From positions 2,792,001 to 2,856,000 of the forward strand of contig JAQFVV010012490.1 in NCBI GenBank assembly GCA_028023455.1: 64,000 nt of DNA, written 5' to 3'. Within the stretch, counting starts at the first letter, position 1; every line of letters starts with the position of its first letter. This DNA comes from Epiperipatus broadwayi (taxonomy: Eukaryota > Onychophora > Udeonychophora > Euonychophora > Peripatidae). Both the position numbers and the translations under genes were made by a program. Below are positions 1-13,400 of the stretch, one piece after another. Under the pieces are notes generated by a model. It saw only the letters and a program-made list of their open reading frames with translations, was not told where the DNA came from and did not search any database.

Positions 1-3000
1 GAGAAAATCCAGATCATGATTATAGTTGAAGTGTTGTTTACATTAAAATGTTTAAATGAGATATATTCTTGTGGCCACAAAGTAATCAATTTTTGTTGTT
101 GCATTGATACGCCTATATATTTCATCATTCAGAAATGATGTATTTCCAAGAAAAAATGCATGTTAGCAAGATATGAGTGGATTGAAAATATATACATGAC
201 TCAATGGAGTAGTGAACTTATATCAGAGAATTGTATTACTATAGATATCTTCAACAACAGCAGAAGAGTATTTATATATAAAACTTATATGTACTTTGTT
301 ACTTTAAAGATAATTTTTTTTATTATTGTATTTTAAATACATCTTAATGCAAAATGATAAAGTGTTATAAGAATTTGGAAAAAGATAAAATTGAGAGACA
401 ACTGCATTCTAACTATGTTAAAAATATTGTAGAAAAGTTAAAAATTGAAATTTCAATAAATATTAATCATATAAAGACATAAAAAAATGTCTATTACCAT
501 GTCAACAAATGAGAAGAAGACTTTAATAGTAATGAAGAGTGGGCTTTTTTTGGAAATAAAAATGAAAATAATTTACCAGTAAGGGAGAAAGTTTGCTGAA
601 GGAAGTAAAAATAATAGAAGAATAAAATAATGAAGTGATCAGACTTAAAGTAAATACATGAAAGAAAAATGGGTGAAGAAGTATGGTAGATCAATCAATT
701 TAGATATGATAATCATTTTTATTTTATTTTTGGTCAGAAAGTCATATGACAATATAAATAATATAATAATAGATATAATATGAATAATAAATTAAAACAA
801 TTTTTTACTCAACAATTAATACAAATAAACAATGAAATCTAAAGTATGTGAAAAGAGAAGACAATATTTTTTTGTTATAGTGTCTTTTGATAAAAGAAGG
901 GAAAGGAAATCAGGTTCAAGTACCGGTTTAGTAAAAGATAAGAAGAGATTATTTTGTATACCTCAAAACAATGGTATAAAATTTATATGATATAATTACA
1001 TTATTGTTATAAACTGATTTTTGAAATTTAGAATTATTATTGAAAAAAAAAACACATTATTAAAATTTGACTAAAATAGTATTTAAGAAAAATATGCATC
1101 AATCATATTTTGTAATAGTGCTTTAATAAATCTGTTAATTGACATCACAATACTTTGATATAAGTTAATTAAAAAAAATGATGAAATATAATTATTAAAA
1201 TTTAATACATATAGTAATGTTATATAATTATATAATGTTAAATAAAAGGGTTTTTTTTCTTTTTAATTAATTAAAAAATAAATATGCAACTTACAAAAAA
1301 TAAAGATAGAAATAAAGATTGTTTATTTAAAGGAGATAATGAAGAATTATGATATTTTTTTTAAAAAGTAAAAAGTCTCAGAGAAGATTGTGGTTTTTTT
1401 TTTTATGTTTGGCTGCCTTAGTGGAGGAAGAGATAAATGAAAGGATCCTAGAAAGTAAAAAAGTTGTTTTTAAAAAACTCAGATCAGTAGCTAACAAAAT
1501 CTACAATTACCGAATCTGTGGTTTGCAACAAGCAAAGAGCAACAACAGAGAAGAGAAACTGATTGAAGAAGGGCTGTCTAGTAATGGGAAAGAATAATAA
1601 TTATAGGTTTACCTGCTAGAATGTGTTGAAAATCATGACTAAAATTCTATAAGCAATGGATCTGTTTATTTGCATGGCTGAGATTCCCATAATGAAATTC
1701 TAGTCTCTTTGAGTTTGTTGCTCTAATATCTGAAGATGTGACAATTGATTTGATGTGAAAAATAAGGGTGCTAATTTATCAAAAAGTTTTTAGATCTGAT
1801 AGAAAATGTCTTTTTTCTTGTTGACAAACTAAATTACATCAAAGATATCCAAATCTTTGAAATCCCCATGAAATATGTGAAAACTTAAATAGAAATTGGA
1901 TATTATAAAACCCTATAAAGAACAATGTTGAGAAACACTTATACAAAATCTGAGATTCTGAGAAGAAATAATGAATGTGTAAACCCATATCATGGACAAG
2001 TTGTAATTGCATTTTAATAGTTAATAAAAAAAATCCTAGGCAAGATTATTTAAAATATTTTATTTTACCTATAATTTATTTGGATACAGTAATTTAAATA
2101 TTTTATAAATAATTTGATTAGCATTAGTAGTATGTAATTTACTTTATTATATTTTTATAATATCACTCGATTTTAGAGAAAATAGGTTTCACTTCAACAG
2201 AGATTAAAATGATATTTCACTTTCAAAGTTAAAGTCATAGTTCAAATCTATTTTGTAAAATTATCTTTTTTTACACATACATATTACAATAAAATACTAA
2301 TAAATAAATAATACATTGCATTTAGAAGTGTGTGAATTTATTTATATACATATAAGTGATATTGGAATAAATTTAATTGTAACAATAATTGCTTGGTAAA
2401 TTTTATAAGGCAACACCTTGAGTGAATCACATATAATTGCGGTAAACATTACATCATTAGGAAACAAAAAAGAGACAACAAACCAGATCGTTAAAAGATA
2501 AATTCTTGTTCTTCATTCTTTTGAAATGTGGTCTTTTCATATTTAAATATTTCTTATTTTCGAAAAGTTTTGTTTTAATAAACTTTTCCTTGTTATAGAG
2601 AGAAGGGAAAGATGTATGTACTTATGAATCTATATTTTAAAGGACAATACAAGATGACGAGCTAAAAAGGAAAAGTTAACGTCTGCTTTAAAAGGCAAGT
2701 TCAATACCAAACAAAATGCAATTAATATTGCTTTATGGAGAATTCATTCACTTTTATCAGAAATTATGAATGTACACATTTAGATTTGAGTAATACATAC
2801 ATACAAGTTCATCCGAAATATATTATAAGAGCTTATGGATAATGGTAATAGAGTCATTAAGGAAATCAAAATAATATTAGCAATTAAAATTGAATATTTT
2901 TGTACTGCAGAAAATCAAATTTTGATTTTTTCATACTTTTATTGCTATGTTTAGATAATATGCATCTTAGAATCATTTTATTACTTATGTTGTCAAAATC

Positions 3001-3730
3001 TTTTAATAAAGCTGTGTAAGGCCTACCTATATCTCAGCACCTAAGAATCACTTTGTGTTATAGTGGATTGCATTGTTATTATTCTAGAGATAAAATATAA
3101 TGATAAAATTGGATAAATACCTTGGAGAATAATAGTTAGTATCTCTGGATATTTTATACATACGTTAAGGAGAAGCTTATGCTATAGAACACCATATTAT
3201 GATAACTAAATTGGATTAAAACTCCAAATACTTGCAAACAAAATTTCATTACTCATCTATTATAAATGAATTTTAAATAGAGTTTGGATTATTAATCTTC
3301 CACAGATATGTAATATCCCAGCAGAAATGGGATTTTAAAGATATATTATGGATATTATGTATTTCATCAAGTTCACCAACTATTCAACTCCACTTTATGT
3401 TTTATTATTTGTTTATTTAAAGAAATATTTAATGTACAGTATATATGTTTAGTTATGAATAAACATTTTTAAATATATATACAATCAAAGGAAAATCATT
3501 ATAATTCAAAATTATAATTAACTAGTAACTTAATATTTTGCATAACTTATTTAGATTTAGCTATGATGGCCATTCTTTCTTTATAAAGTCTATCTTGTGT
3601 TTGGGTTTGAGAGTTTCCTCTGTATTCAACATGACATCATTGAGCTATTATATAAATTATTAAGGTGCATATGTGAAAAGATGAAATTCTTTCTCTTTAA
3701 TTATTTATATTTTAAGTTATTACCAGATTG
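1..3730. other. AT-rich non-coding stretch
   Basis: I see no supportable gene. Short open frames occur (for example an 82-residue frame at 1349-1597 on the plus strand), but they contain homopolymer-encoded runs of Phe and Lys, lack recognisable motifs and have no visible splice context. Poly-A and poly-T runs and simple AT-rich sequence dominate. Confidence 0.6.
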
Positions 3731-4425
3731 CACTTGGGCTATGTAAAGCCTGGTGTTTTTTTTTAATTGGTTGCTTTCACAATTTTTTTTTAGATTTAAT
3801 GTAAATTAAATAAAAGATTTTAATATTATATATTAAAGGTGAGAAATGTAACTACTGATTTTTTAATTCTTCACATAAATGTAATAATACACTAATCAAA
3901 ACTAAATGTAAATACGTTACTATACGATCTATGTTTTTCTCCTCACTAAATATCACATTTCAAACATGAATTTATGTACTGTAATCACATTTTTTTTCAC
4001 AATTTAAGTACTATACTTCTGCAGTTAAAAGCCGGTTTTTTCCTAGAGTTTTTTTAATGGTGGAGATTGTTGTTTTTGTAACAATTGGTTTCTTTAACAA
4101 TTTTTTTTAAAGATTTAATGTGAATTAAAGAAAACATTTAAATGTTACATAAATAAATTTCTGAATTTTAATAAAGCTAGATTAAAATTTACATTTTTAA
4201 ATATAACTGTTATATTTGATATTTACTGGAGCACTCTCTGAATAAAAAAAACATTACTAATTGTAATAGTTTTTTAGCTTTATTAATAATTACCATTTAT
4301 TAAGATTGGAATACAAAATTGCCTGTAATTTTTATATTTTTTTATTAAATATAATATTTGTAATATTTTTTTTAATTGGTTGCAAACTTTAACAATTTTT
4401 TTAAAGATTAGATGTAAATACATTT
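3731..4425 (+). repeat. Three degenerate copies of a ~45-bp motif spaced about 300 bp apart
   Basis: The motif AATTGGTT(G/T), then a short gap, then ACAATTTTTTT and an AGATTTAATGT-AATTA block recurs at about 3765-3815, 4083-4130 and 4373-4420, all in the same orientation. The intervals are about 318 and 290 bp. This looks like an old tandem array of a ~300-bp unit, now mostly decayed between the conserved blocks. It could also be three separate insertions of one element. Confidence 0.45.
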
Positions 4426-4610
4426 TTTTTATTAAACATTGCTAATTTATAAAAGTTGATTACATTTTAAATTAACATTGATAAGTATATCATTCATCTG
4501 AATGATATTAGGGTATTGATAGATTATGAAAACACAGTGTCTTACCATTGACTTATGTAATCAGTATTTGTGTCTGTTTCTGCAGCTGGATGGGAATCTT
4601 TACTCTAAAA

Positions 4611-5363
4611 TAGCATTTCTCAACCTTTTTGCCGAACAACCCAATAGACTTCATTGAAGTAGTTCTGCAACCTAAATGTTTATTACATTAATTATAATAT
4701 AAAATAAAAGAGATATTACATCAGCATGGTACTGTATATATATATATTTGAATCAATTTAATAATATTTATAATGAACAAATAATTTGTAAGTTAAAAGT
4801 TGAGTTAAAGTTAAACTACATATTTTTAATGTAAAAACTTAACACATTTTGTTAATTACCAAAAAAGTGTTTTCTTTTCAAATAAGGTTTTATTTATATA
4901 CAAAATACAAGCAAAAATTACATAAATAAATTATACAGAATTTTATTTAAGTTATGTATGAAAAATTTAAAAAACAATCTACTTTGATGTATCAGTTCGA
5001 TTTCATTATTGTTTGAAGTTACTGTAAAAAATTTGTAAAACTGCAGCAGTAACATATTTAAATAAAATTTGCTATTAAAATATTATAAATTACTTTATTA
5101 ACTTTAATTATATTTATTACAAACATATTTAAATTATGAACATACAATGCAAAATAATTATTTAATGGCTTTCAGAAAACTACACAAAGCATAGGTAGTG
5201 TTACATACTATTTTTTTTTTTATTAATACTAATATTTTCTTAAAATGTAAAAAGTTTTTGCTATCAGATATTTATGTTTTTATTTCTTGGTGCATATTCA
5301 TGACCCATTAAAAATTTAATATAATCTAATATTGGGTCGTGATCCAAAGGTTAAGAAACGTTG
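4611..5363. mobile_element. Non-autonomous hAT-like DNA transposon with 8-bp target duplication
   Basis: The left end reads TAGCATTTCTCAACCTTTTT and the reverse complement of the right end reads CAACGTTTCTTAACCTTTGG. These are imperfect terminal inverted repeats of the TTCTCAACC type widely seen in animal hAT elements. The element is bracketed by the 8-bp direct repeat CTCTAAAA (4603-4610 and 5364-5371), the target-duplication length expected for hAT. The interior carries no transposase-like frame, so at about 753 bp it is a deletion derivative or MITE-like passenger. The class follows from known hAT properties; no sequence search was run. Confidence 0.75.
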
Positions 5364-5371
5364 CTCTAAAA

Positions 5372-7499
5372 TATATACTACATCTCTGTAATTAAAAGCA
5401 CTTGTATTGATTTTTTCACCAGAATTTTTTATTTATTTGTGGAATTACTTCCTTTGCATAAACATAGTGTTTGTGATATCATTGGACAAACATTCATTCA
5501 CCAATTGGACAACAGAGAAAATACAATTTTATACATAAGATCATTTCAAATCATAATAAGTTCTTAAATTTTATAAATTGTATGTACCTGATAGATGAAT
5601 ATATAATTATCTAGCAGTTAAAACTTATTTTGATGTTAAATGATAGACATAAGTTGTTAACCAGAGGAAAATAACTTCTACATTTGTATTCATCTATCAA
5701 TACATAAAATTTATAAAATAATAGTAATAATTTTTTTCCTGTATATATGTATTGTAACCTTTTACTTTGCTAACTGTTTCAAATAAGGAATTAAATTATA
5801 CATAATTATCAAAATTTTAAATTTATAATGTACACAATTATATTAATATTGATTTTAATTTATATAATGTATTAAAAGCTTAAATTTATATTATATAAGT
5901 GTAAGATTCTGTCAATTAATCAACAGACACCTTTTTACAATAGTCATGTATATTTTTAAAAATTATATTTATTTCAATTGTAATTTTATCTAATAGTTAC
6001 GATCATATTTAAATTATGCTTATCAAAATTTATAGTATTTATGAAATTTTAAAATTGTTATTAAAGAAATATTTATTTAATTTTCATTTCAGTGGTTCTT
6101 TAAAGGTGTGTGTGTGGTTAGGTTTGCAGAATCTTAGTTAACAAAAATAAATGTATTTCACTTCCTTATTAGAAATAATATTTTTCAATTGGGAATATTT
6201 AATTAATATCATATTACATTTTTTAAATAATAATAATATATTTTAAATATAATTACGTATTACATATTTTATTTGAAATAAATAATTATTATAAAGAATA
6301 AAATTTATAGTTGTATTTAAATTTAAAAGCAATTAAATGTAATAATTCAATTTTTAAATATTTAATTAATTTTATTTCAAATTGCAGACAAAAAGTTAAT
6401 TTATGCAAAAAACTACCAGTTGATTTATAGATGATGACCAGTGAAATTGATTTAATTAATTGTCTGACATCATGCTGTCTACAATATAAAAAAATAATCG
6501 CAGATGAATTTTGGGACAATTGATTAAAACATTTAGGACTAATAACCTGTTTCTGTTAGTTTAATAAAAATTGAAATTTTTGATCATATTTTATTTTAAA
6601 TTAATTAAAAGTTACTTTCAATAAGCTGAATAATTATATACAAGATATTTAAAAAGGATTATAAGTGATAATGAAATAAATTTAAAAAATTCTTCATGGG
6701 GAGCTAATTTCTAATCTTGAATATCAAATTATGATCAATTCGTGTTTACTATGAAAAGTGAAAAGAAACAGTTATTATTATTATTCTTGGAAAAGATGGA
6801 AAAAGATTATCAATGAATTCAAAGAGTTTGCAGATCTTATTGCTGTAAGAAAATAGTTTATTTCTTTAATTTTAATGAGTTTAACAATTAATTTATTAAG
6901 GAACTTTTATTTAATGAAAAGGAACAGTCATTAGAAAATTGTAAAAACAATTTACAGAACTTTAAGATAGTTATTTAATAAAAGTTATGAACAAATTTTT
7001 AAAAAGAATTATATTGGATTAATTAATTTATATGCTAAAATAAAGTTAAAACTTAATTAGAAGAATAAATCATATGTACTTTTATTAGTAATGAAAGAAT
7101 TTTGCCAGAATAATTGATGTTTTGTTATATTAAAACAAAATAGTGAAAAAGTAACTCTTGTGTCTAGGAAAAGATGTGTATTTGAATGTAGAGCTTCAAG
7201 AATATGAGAATTAAAAAAAAAAAAAGAGAATCATTTATTTTGATATGGAATATTAAAGAAAATATAAATAAATTAGAACTAATTGATATAAGTGTATTGG
7301 ACTAATAAAATAGTTAAGAAAATATGGTTAAAGTTAATGCTGATAGTAAACTAATTTAATTATATGTTAAGCTTCTAATGGATAATGGAAATTATAGACT
7401 AATATTTAGTATTTGAAGAAATATTATAAAATCATTAACTGTTCAAATATTTTAAACTTTACTAAAATGACATACAGGATCCTATAATAATATTGAAAA
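5372..7499. other. AT-rich non-coding stretch
   Basis: No gene, RNA gene or clear mobile element was seen. The stretch is long alternating A and T runs with scattered simple sequence. The 76-residue minus-strand frame at 6289-6519 is low complexity and lacks any family signature. Confidence 0.6.
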
Positions 7500-7590
7500 G
7501 CACTCAGAGTTAAGACAAAATCTGTGCTCATATATCCTATATATTACATATATTAATACAGGTATATAATAAACCTGTATTTCAGTTATA
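7500..7590 (+). mobile_element. Partial tRNA-related SINE copy (decayed)
   Basis: This block aligns with the second half of the SINE read more clearly at 9798-9975: a degraded B-box region followed by TATATTACATATATTAATAC and an AGG...CCTGTA tail. The B box (GAGTTCGAATCC in the better copy) is largely lost here. A second degraded copy in the same orientation lies about 1.23 kb downstream, beyond the piggyBac-like element. Confidence 0.45.
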
Positions 7591-7796
7591 ACATAGTAGA
7601 GATGTCTGCCCATCCCTTGTGTATGTATTAAAGGGATTATGTCCTGTACATGAGGGGTCAGATTGATTTTAAGTCAACATGGATGTGATGAGAATCTCGG
7701 CCTTAGAGTGGCCTTTAAGCATTCCATCATCAGATTTTCAATTGGATGAATGGTTGAAGAGTTGGAGGGTGGGGTGGATTGAAGACTGTCCATTAA

Positions 7797-8544
7797 CCCT
7801 TTTCCCGCCTCTTACGAGGCACCTCGTAGACATCTGACATCACTCTAACTCTGCAAGTTTTTATACGAAAATATTCGTTCAATATGTTTTTAAATAGGTT
7901 TTTAAAAGCTCTATAAGATGGTGCCCTCTTCCGAATTCTTTTACAAGTAAAAAATAAAAAAAACTGCATTTAAAGCTAAACAAAGAAAGAAGCTTATTGG
8001 TGATTGGCTCTCAGCCAGTTCTCAGCCGACAAAGACATTCTGATTGGCTGGAAAAAACAAAGAAACCGCCTGATCAAAGAAAATAAAGATAAACGCTGAT
8101 ATTTTCATTTTGAATGTGATTTAAGTATTAAAAAAAAGGATAATTTGATAAATTAAAAATAATTTTTAAAAAATAAACTAAAAAAACAAAATTATTTTCG
8201 AAAAATATCGAAGATTTTTGTAAAAATATTGAAGCTGTAGTAAAAAGAAATATTTACTTTTCTATAACGTAAAAGTCGATCTTTTTGTTTATATTATAGC
8301 TTTTATGTTGCCGAAATTGAATATTTTAGAATAAATAAATAGCAATTTATTTTTGAAAGAACTTTCGTTCTCTTCATAACCTGAAAAATTAATAATATAC
8401 TTTTTATAAACGTATCTGAGTTGAATTTAATATTATAGGCTAATATGTTTTAACAATAGGCTTTGTCTTCAGTTTGTGACTTGGCCAATTAAAAGCTTTG
8501 ATTTTTACCTCATACAACCAATGATTTAATTAGCGGTTAAAAGG
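7797..8544. mobile_element. Non-autonomous piggyBac-like element with TTAA target duplication
   Basis: The left boundary is TTAA followed by CCCTTTTCCCGCC. The right boundary, reverse-complemented, is TTAA followed by CCTTTTAACCGCT. A TTAA target duplication (7793-7796 and 8545-8548) with CC-starting terminal inverted repeats is the hallmark of piggyBac-class transposition. The interior (about 748 bp) shows no transposase frame. A near-terminal inverted repeat (CCTCTTACGAGG and nearby) could form a small hairpin. A diverged inverted copy is visible at about 54910-55615. Confidence 0.7.
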
Positions 8545-8635
8545 TTAAAGTATGAAGATTGGCTATCTTAATATATATCTGAGCACTTATTGCATATGTG
8601 TGTAAAAATGATAATCTGGGCCAACAGATGATTGC

Positions 8636-8790
8636 TGATTTAGCATGAAATACATATACTGGTGATTATTTATATTTTCACCATATATGTGTTTAAGTGT
8701 ATCAGTGTTATGAGGTAAATTGGAGAGTGGTGGGTTGTGTAAAAGTCTATGCTCGTATATCCTATATATTACTTATATTTTAAAATGTTG
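8636..8790 (+). mobile_element. tRNA-related SINE copy
   Basis: GCTGATTTAGCATGAAATAC, then TGGTGATTATTT, TTTTCACCATATATGTG and a degraded B-box and TATATATTAC tail align in order with the copy at 9798-9975. The B box is eroded. The 71-residue frame through 8720-8935 runs across this repeat and a poly-A tract and is not considered a gene. Confidence 0.55.
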
Positions 8791-9649
8791 TGTTTTTCCA
8801 GCGGGAGAAGAGAGAAAACGATGGCAAATGATTAACTTATTACTGTTGACTGTCATCATGATGTTTATAATGGTGAAGTGTTTTGGGAAGTTTTTTTTTA
8901 AAAAAAAAAAAATGATTGAAAAAGTTTCAATCTAAATTTTTGTTTTATAGTTAAATGTTTTGGATTTATATAATGTATTTTAAGGTAAGAAGGAAACTAT
9001 TTAAAATAATTTCTAAGTTTTATTAATGTTTTAAAATTAATGTAATTTTAAAATAACATAATTTTTTAAATTTAGAAAAAAAAATTAAAAGTATATTATG
9101 CTTAGTTATAAAATTGTTGGATGGATATACTAAAGAACTGAAAGATGGTAATGGGTAATTTAATAATATGAATTGATATAATTTTAATAAGCATTAAGTG
9201 TAGTAATTGTTTATAAAAACAGTAGTCTATATGAGATTATCAGTTTATTACATTGGTATATATTTTATGGTAAAGAATGAATAATAATTATGGGTCAAGA
9301 AAATGTATGTTGTTAAGATAAATGTTAATGTATAATATGTGTATAATATTTTATAAATAAAATGTGATATAGAGTGAATCTAATAGTTAATGATATGGAT
9401 CCGTGATCTCAAATATTATAATGGGTACTGTGGTATTAGAGCTGCGATATGAAGAATTATAATCGTTTAATCATTAAATTAATTAGGTTATTAAATCAAA
9501 AACATATTTTAAAATCTACATTAAAAAAAAACAACAATTTAACAAAAAAAAATACGAAAAGCATTAATGTAAAGAATAGTTAAAATGCGTATTTACATCA
9601 AATTGAGTGTGTGTTTGCACGTGTATATTCTGCATAATCTATTTTAATA

Positions 9650-9790
9650 CATTATACAGGCTTACACCTGCATTTGTATATGTAATATATGTGGGATTTG
9701 AACTCAGATTTTCACACGACCTACAACTCTCAGCGCCATCTTATATTGCTGACTCACCTGATCACACACATGTTGAAAAGGTAAATAATC
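9650..9790 (-). mobile_element. tRNA-related SINE, left arm of the palindrome
   Basis: Reading the minus strand, the order is CAACATGTGTGTGATCAGG, GCAATATAAGATGGCGCTGA (A-box-like TGGCGCTGAG), GAGTTCAAATCCCAC (B-box-like), then a TATATTACATATACAAATGC tail. The A-to-B spacing is compatible with a tRNA-derived pol III promoter. The family is not identified by name. Confidence 0.6.
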
Positions 9791-9797
9791 ATACTTT

Positions 9798-9975
9798 AAT
9801 GAGTGCTGGTTTAGCACGAAATATGTATATTGGTGATTATTTTTCTTTTCAACATGTGTGTGATCAGTCAGCAATATAAGATGGCACTGAGAGTTGTAGG
9901 TCGAGTCAAAGTGTGAGTTCGAATCCCGCATATATTATATATATAAATGCAGGTGTAAGCCTGTACAATGTATTA
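9798..9975 (+). mobile_element. tRNA-related SINE, right arm of the palindrome (best copy)
   Basis: This is the best-preserved SINE copy in the window. The head is GTGCTGGTTTAGCAC, followed by TGGTGATTATTTTT, CAACATGTGTGTGATCAG, an A-box-like TGGCACTGAGAG, and a good B-box-like GAGTTCGAATCCCGC at about 9916-9930. The tail is TA-rich and ends in an AGGTGTAAGCCTG block. That B-box sequence matches the T-arm consensus of tRNAs, which points to a tRNA origin and pol III transcription. Related copies lie at 7500-7590, 8636-8790 and 9650-9790. Confidence 0.65.
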
Positions 9976-10217
9976 AAATAGATTATGCAGAATATGCACG
10001 TGCAAACACACACTCAATTTGATTTAAACACGCATTTTGACTATTCTTCACATTAATGCTTTTTGTATTTTTTTTTTTTTTTTGTTAAATTGTTTTTTTT
10101 TTTTAATGTAGATTTTAAAATATGTTTTTGATTTAATAATCTAATTAATTTAATGATTAAACGATTATAATTCTTCATGTCACAGCTCTAATACCACAGT
10201 ACCTTAATTATATTATG

Positions 10218-13200
10218 ACATTTTTGTCATAAGAATAACTGTTGTTTTGGCAAATGATGTATCGTAATTATAGATTTATAAAAGATAAGGAGATAAGATT
10301 ATATACTACAATGAGAAAGATAATCCATGCTGATGCTGAAAAATATGTGTTGACTGGATAAGTTTAAAATGCCAGAGTAGAGTGAGGTCATCCTGAAGAA
10401 CTAATGTCATATATGGTGAGTTTGATCCAAAGACACCCCTATTATTATTTTATGAATTTGAGAGAATTTCATATAAAAGATAATCATTTTATTCCATAAG
10501 AGTTTTAGTAGAAAGCCAGGATTTTTTATGGGAGAATCATTGAAGTAATAATGACTACCCAAAAGTTATAATAGTTGATAAAGAAATATTAGTTGCCTCC
10601 ATTCCTATCATGTAAGGATTGTTTATTAAATTAGTTTCTTATTCTAAGTATTATCTGTAATATTGGAATAAAGTGAGCATCATAGGTAAGTCATTTGTTT
10701 AGGAGTTTAGTTTTTCTTCCTACTGTTTGTAATAATAGTTCAAAGAAGAGAAAAGGATCATATGCAAAACAAATACAATTAGATGAAATAAAAGAGAAGA
10801 GTAAGTAATTTTGGAATGATAACATGAGATTAATGATGAAGATTATGAATGAAAGATGTTTGATAAGTATGAGAGATGAATGTATAATATTTTAATATGA
10901 AATATTCTTGATTCAGTTATTGAAAACATCACATGATCACTATCTCCCATGCTTGCTCATAACTGTTATTGATTGGTACTACTGTATGGAGAGAGTTTTG
11001 CTTATTTAAAACATATTTGTATTGTGGAAACAATATAAAAGTATAAAAAGTCATTTAGTAAATAGGAATAATATATTAATATAATGATTGTAAAATTAAA
11101 TATAGTTTTATTGAATTTGCATAAATTTATTAAAAACAAATGTAGAGTAATTGACCACTAAAGTATTATTGAGATAATAATAAAATTACTCAAATGTATG
11201 AAAATATGAAGGTTAATTAAATTTATAATATGAATATGAATATTAATATTATTAAATACTTATTATTTAATTACTTAAATGATACTGACTCAATAATAGC
11301 CATGAAATGAAGATGGTATTTTTTTTAGTTATTCTAATGTAAAAATTGTAAATATATAATGATATTAATGTAACTTGTATAAACTGTTTATGTTGTAATG
11401 TATCATCATAATTATTGTCATAAATACTTTATTGTTATAAATAAATATGTAGTTTTTAAATTCAAATATGACAATTAGTGTTGCTTCTTTATGGGATCAT
11501 AGATATTGCAATGCCATCCATTTAAGTACATGGCAAACAAAGTTCTTATATAAAATTCATTAATGGAATGTTTTAAGTATGGAATTCTAATAAAGAATTT
11601 AAGCTTAATAAATCAAGCAATTATCAATTTTAATTTTGAAATTAATTAAAGTAATATTAAATTGATTTTATACTATTAAATATTGAAGTACCTAAAAAAA
11701 TATCTAAAATTTTGAATCCAAAGAATTATTATGTTAGAGCATTATGAAGATTTATATTATTTTAAAAAGTCACATGTGTATTTTAAAGTTTATTTAAATT
11801 TAATCAAAGTACAAGATCATAAAAAGTATCATAATGTTTATTAAAAAGAGTATATCCTAAGTGCTATATTATTTAAGATATAAGAAATTAATAAAATCAA
11901 TTTTTGTTTGGAAAGCTGAAGTATAATGGATAACCGCTAAAATAATTAATGTGTTGAGTTGAACAATATCAGATTTTAATTAATAATAAGGATTTTGATT
12001 ATCAGTCAATGATTATTCTGCTTAATAGTTGTTTGTAAAAGTAAATGGGTAAGTAGTAAAAGTGTTTATAAATTATTGGTTTAAAGCAATTTAATAATTT
12101 GTTTATTAATATTAGTGTATTATTAAAGTTATAGTAATAGTTAAATAATTTTTGTAGTTAGTATTTGTAAACAAGAGTCATTATTTAGATAATTGGATTT
12201 CAATAAAATCCCACTTGCTATTCAATTGTCTAACTTTTAACCATTATTATTACTTTGCTTACTACAAGTATAATCATTATCGCCAAGATGTCAATAGGAT
12301 AATTCAATGATCAATAAGATTAATTTAATTTGTCTTTTAAATTTATTATATTTGTAGCTTCTTATATGTACAATAGAAAATCTTAATAATTATATACCAT
12401 GAAATTATCTTAGTCATTGTGTGTTATAGAGATTTTCCTAATGATTATAGCATGATGATAGTGGGAAAGTTTCTATAATAACAATGCCATTGTGAATTAT
12501 ATTTCATGTGCTTTTGCAATGTTAAAGCCTATATATTTGTGACCATTCCCGTAATCCTATGCTTATATGTTTTAGTAAAGTGGTAATTAGAGTCTCAATC
12601 AGCAGTGTGTGTGTTTGGTTTGTCATCGGTAATTATGTATTTTTTATTTTGGGAGGTTACAATATATATATATTAAAACAGAAACTATGTTTGATCCCTG
12701 TTACACATTAAAGGGACTCTAGATGTTCATAATATCTATAGGTGTGGTAATCCATATATATATATTTATTTGGGGCAAAATAACTAGATAGTTAACCAAA
12801 TAAGGGAGATTTTGTGCTCGTTTATTTTGATGGAGTGTGTGTATTTATTACATAATCAAATGTAAAAGAACTTTCTGGAAAGTGCATAATTTGTATTTTA
12901 TATGTATAATTTTTCAGTTTATTTTTAATTAAAAGAAAATAAGTCAATCATGAAAAATGAAACAGATGTTTATCTACAAAATGCTATTTACAGTATTTAT
13001 TGTATAATGTAATTTTTAAAAGTTTCAAATAGTCTGTTAAGATAAAGCTCATTAAAAGGTCTTCTTTTGCAAAGAAAATGAGAAGACAAAAGAATCTGGA
13101 TATGAAAACAGTTGTATGCAAATTTGATAAAAGTAAAAATATTGAACATTTTGAGGAGTTATGGTAAGGATTGGATCAGAAAAAAAAGAAATAGAACTTT

Positions 13201-13362
13201 CTAGAAGAAGAAAAAATATATAAAAAAAAAAAAATCAAGAGATCGGATTATTGACTGATTGTTATTGCTTGATGATTACTGACTGCTGTTTTATTCATTA
13301 CTACTCTGAGTAATCGAATTATATTATTGAAAGAAAAGTATATGTGGACTAACATGATAATA
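10218..13362. other. AT-rich non-coding stretch
   Basis: No gene or recognisable element was seen. At 12651-12680 a GGTTACAATATATATATA junction occurs. It is the reverse complement of a TATATATTGTAAC motif that recurs elsewhere in the window. Confidence 0.55.
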
Positions 13363-13400
13363 TTGGGATAAAGTCCTAAACATGCTGGACTTTATCCCAT
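13363..13400. repeat. Perfect 13-bp hairpin
   Basis: TGGGATAAAGTCC at about 13364-13376 is followed after 10 nt by GGACTTTATCCCA (13387-13399). The arms are exactly complementary. No adjacent gene gives it an obvious role. Confidence 0.7.

Larger units (their letters stand above)
9410..10217. repeat. Giant palindrome, about 800 bp, arms about 380 bp
   Basis: The left arm from about 9410 to 9792 reappears reverse-complemented from about 9838 to 10217, with scattered mismatches and length differences in the A/T homopolymers. The arms include matching outer ends (GTACTGTGGTATTAGAGCTG on the left, its complement ending at 10203) and a tRNA-related SINE copy in each arm, so the structure is head-to-head. 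The spacer of about 45 bp itself holds a small stem, GTGCT...AGCAC. It may have arisen by insertion of one SINE-bearing copy beside another in opposite orientation, or by fold-back replication. Confidence 0.85.

Noticed and set aside
1349-1597. 82-residue plus-strand frame with fairly protein-like composition
   Set aside because: It runs through poly-T and poly-A tracts, has no recognised motif, and shows no conservation evidence or splice context. A real exon cannot be excluded without transcript data.
13363-13400. Bacterial-type transcription terminator
   Set aside because: A hairpin is present, but there is no gene upstream and the sequence is eukaryotic in character.
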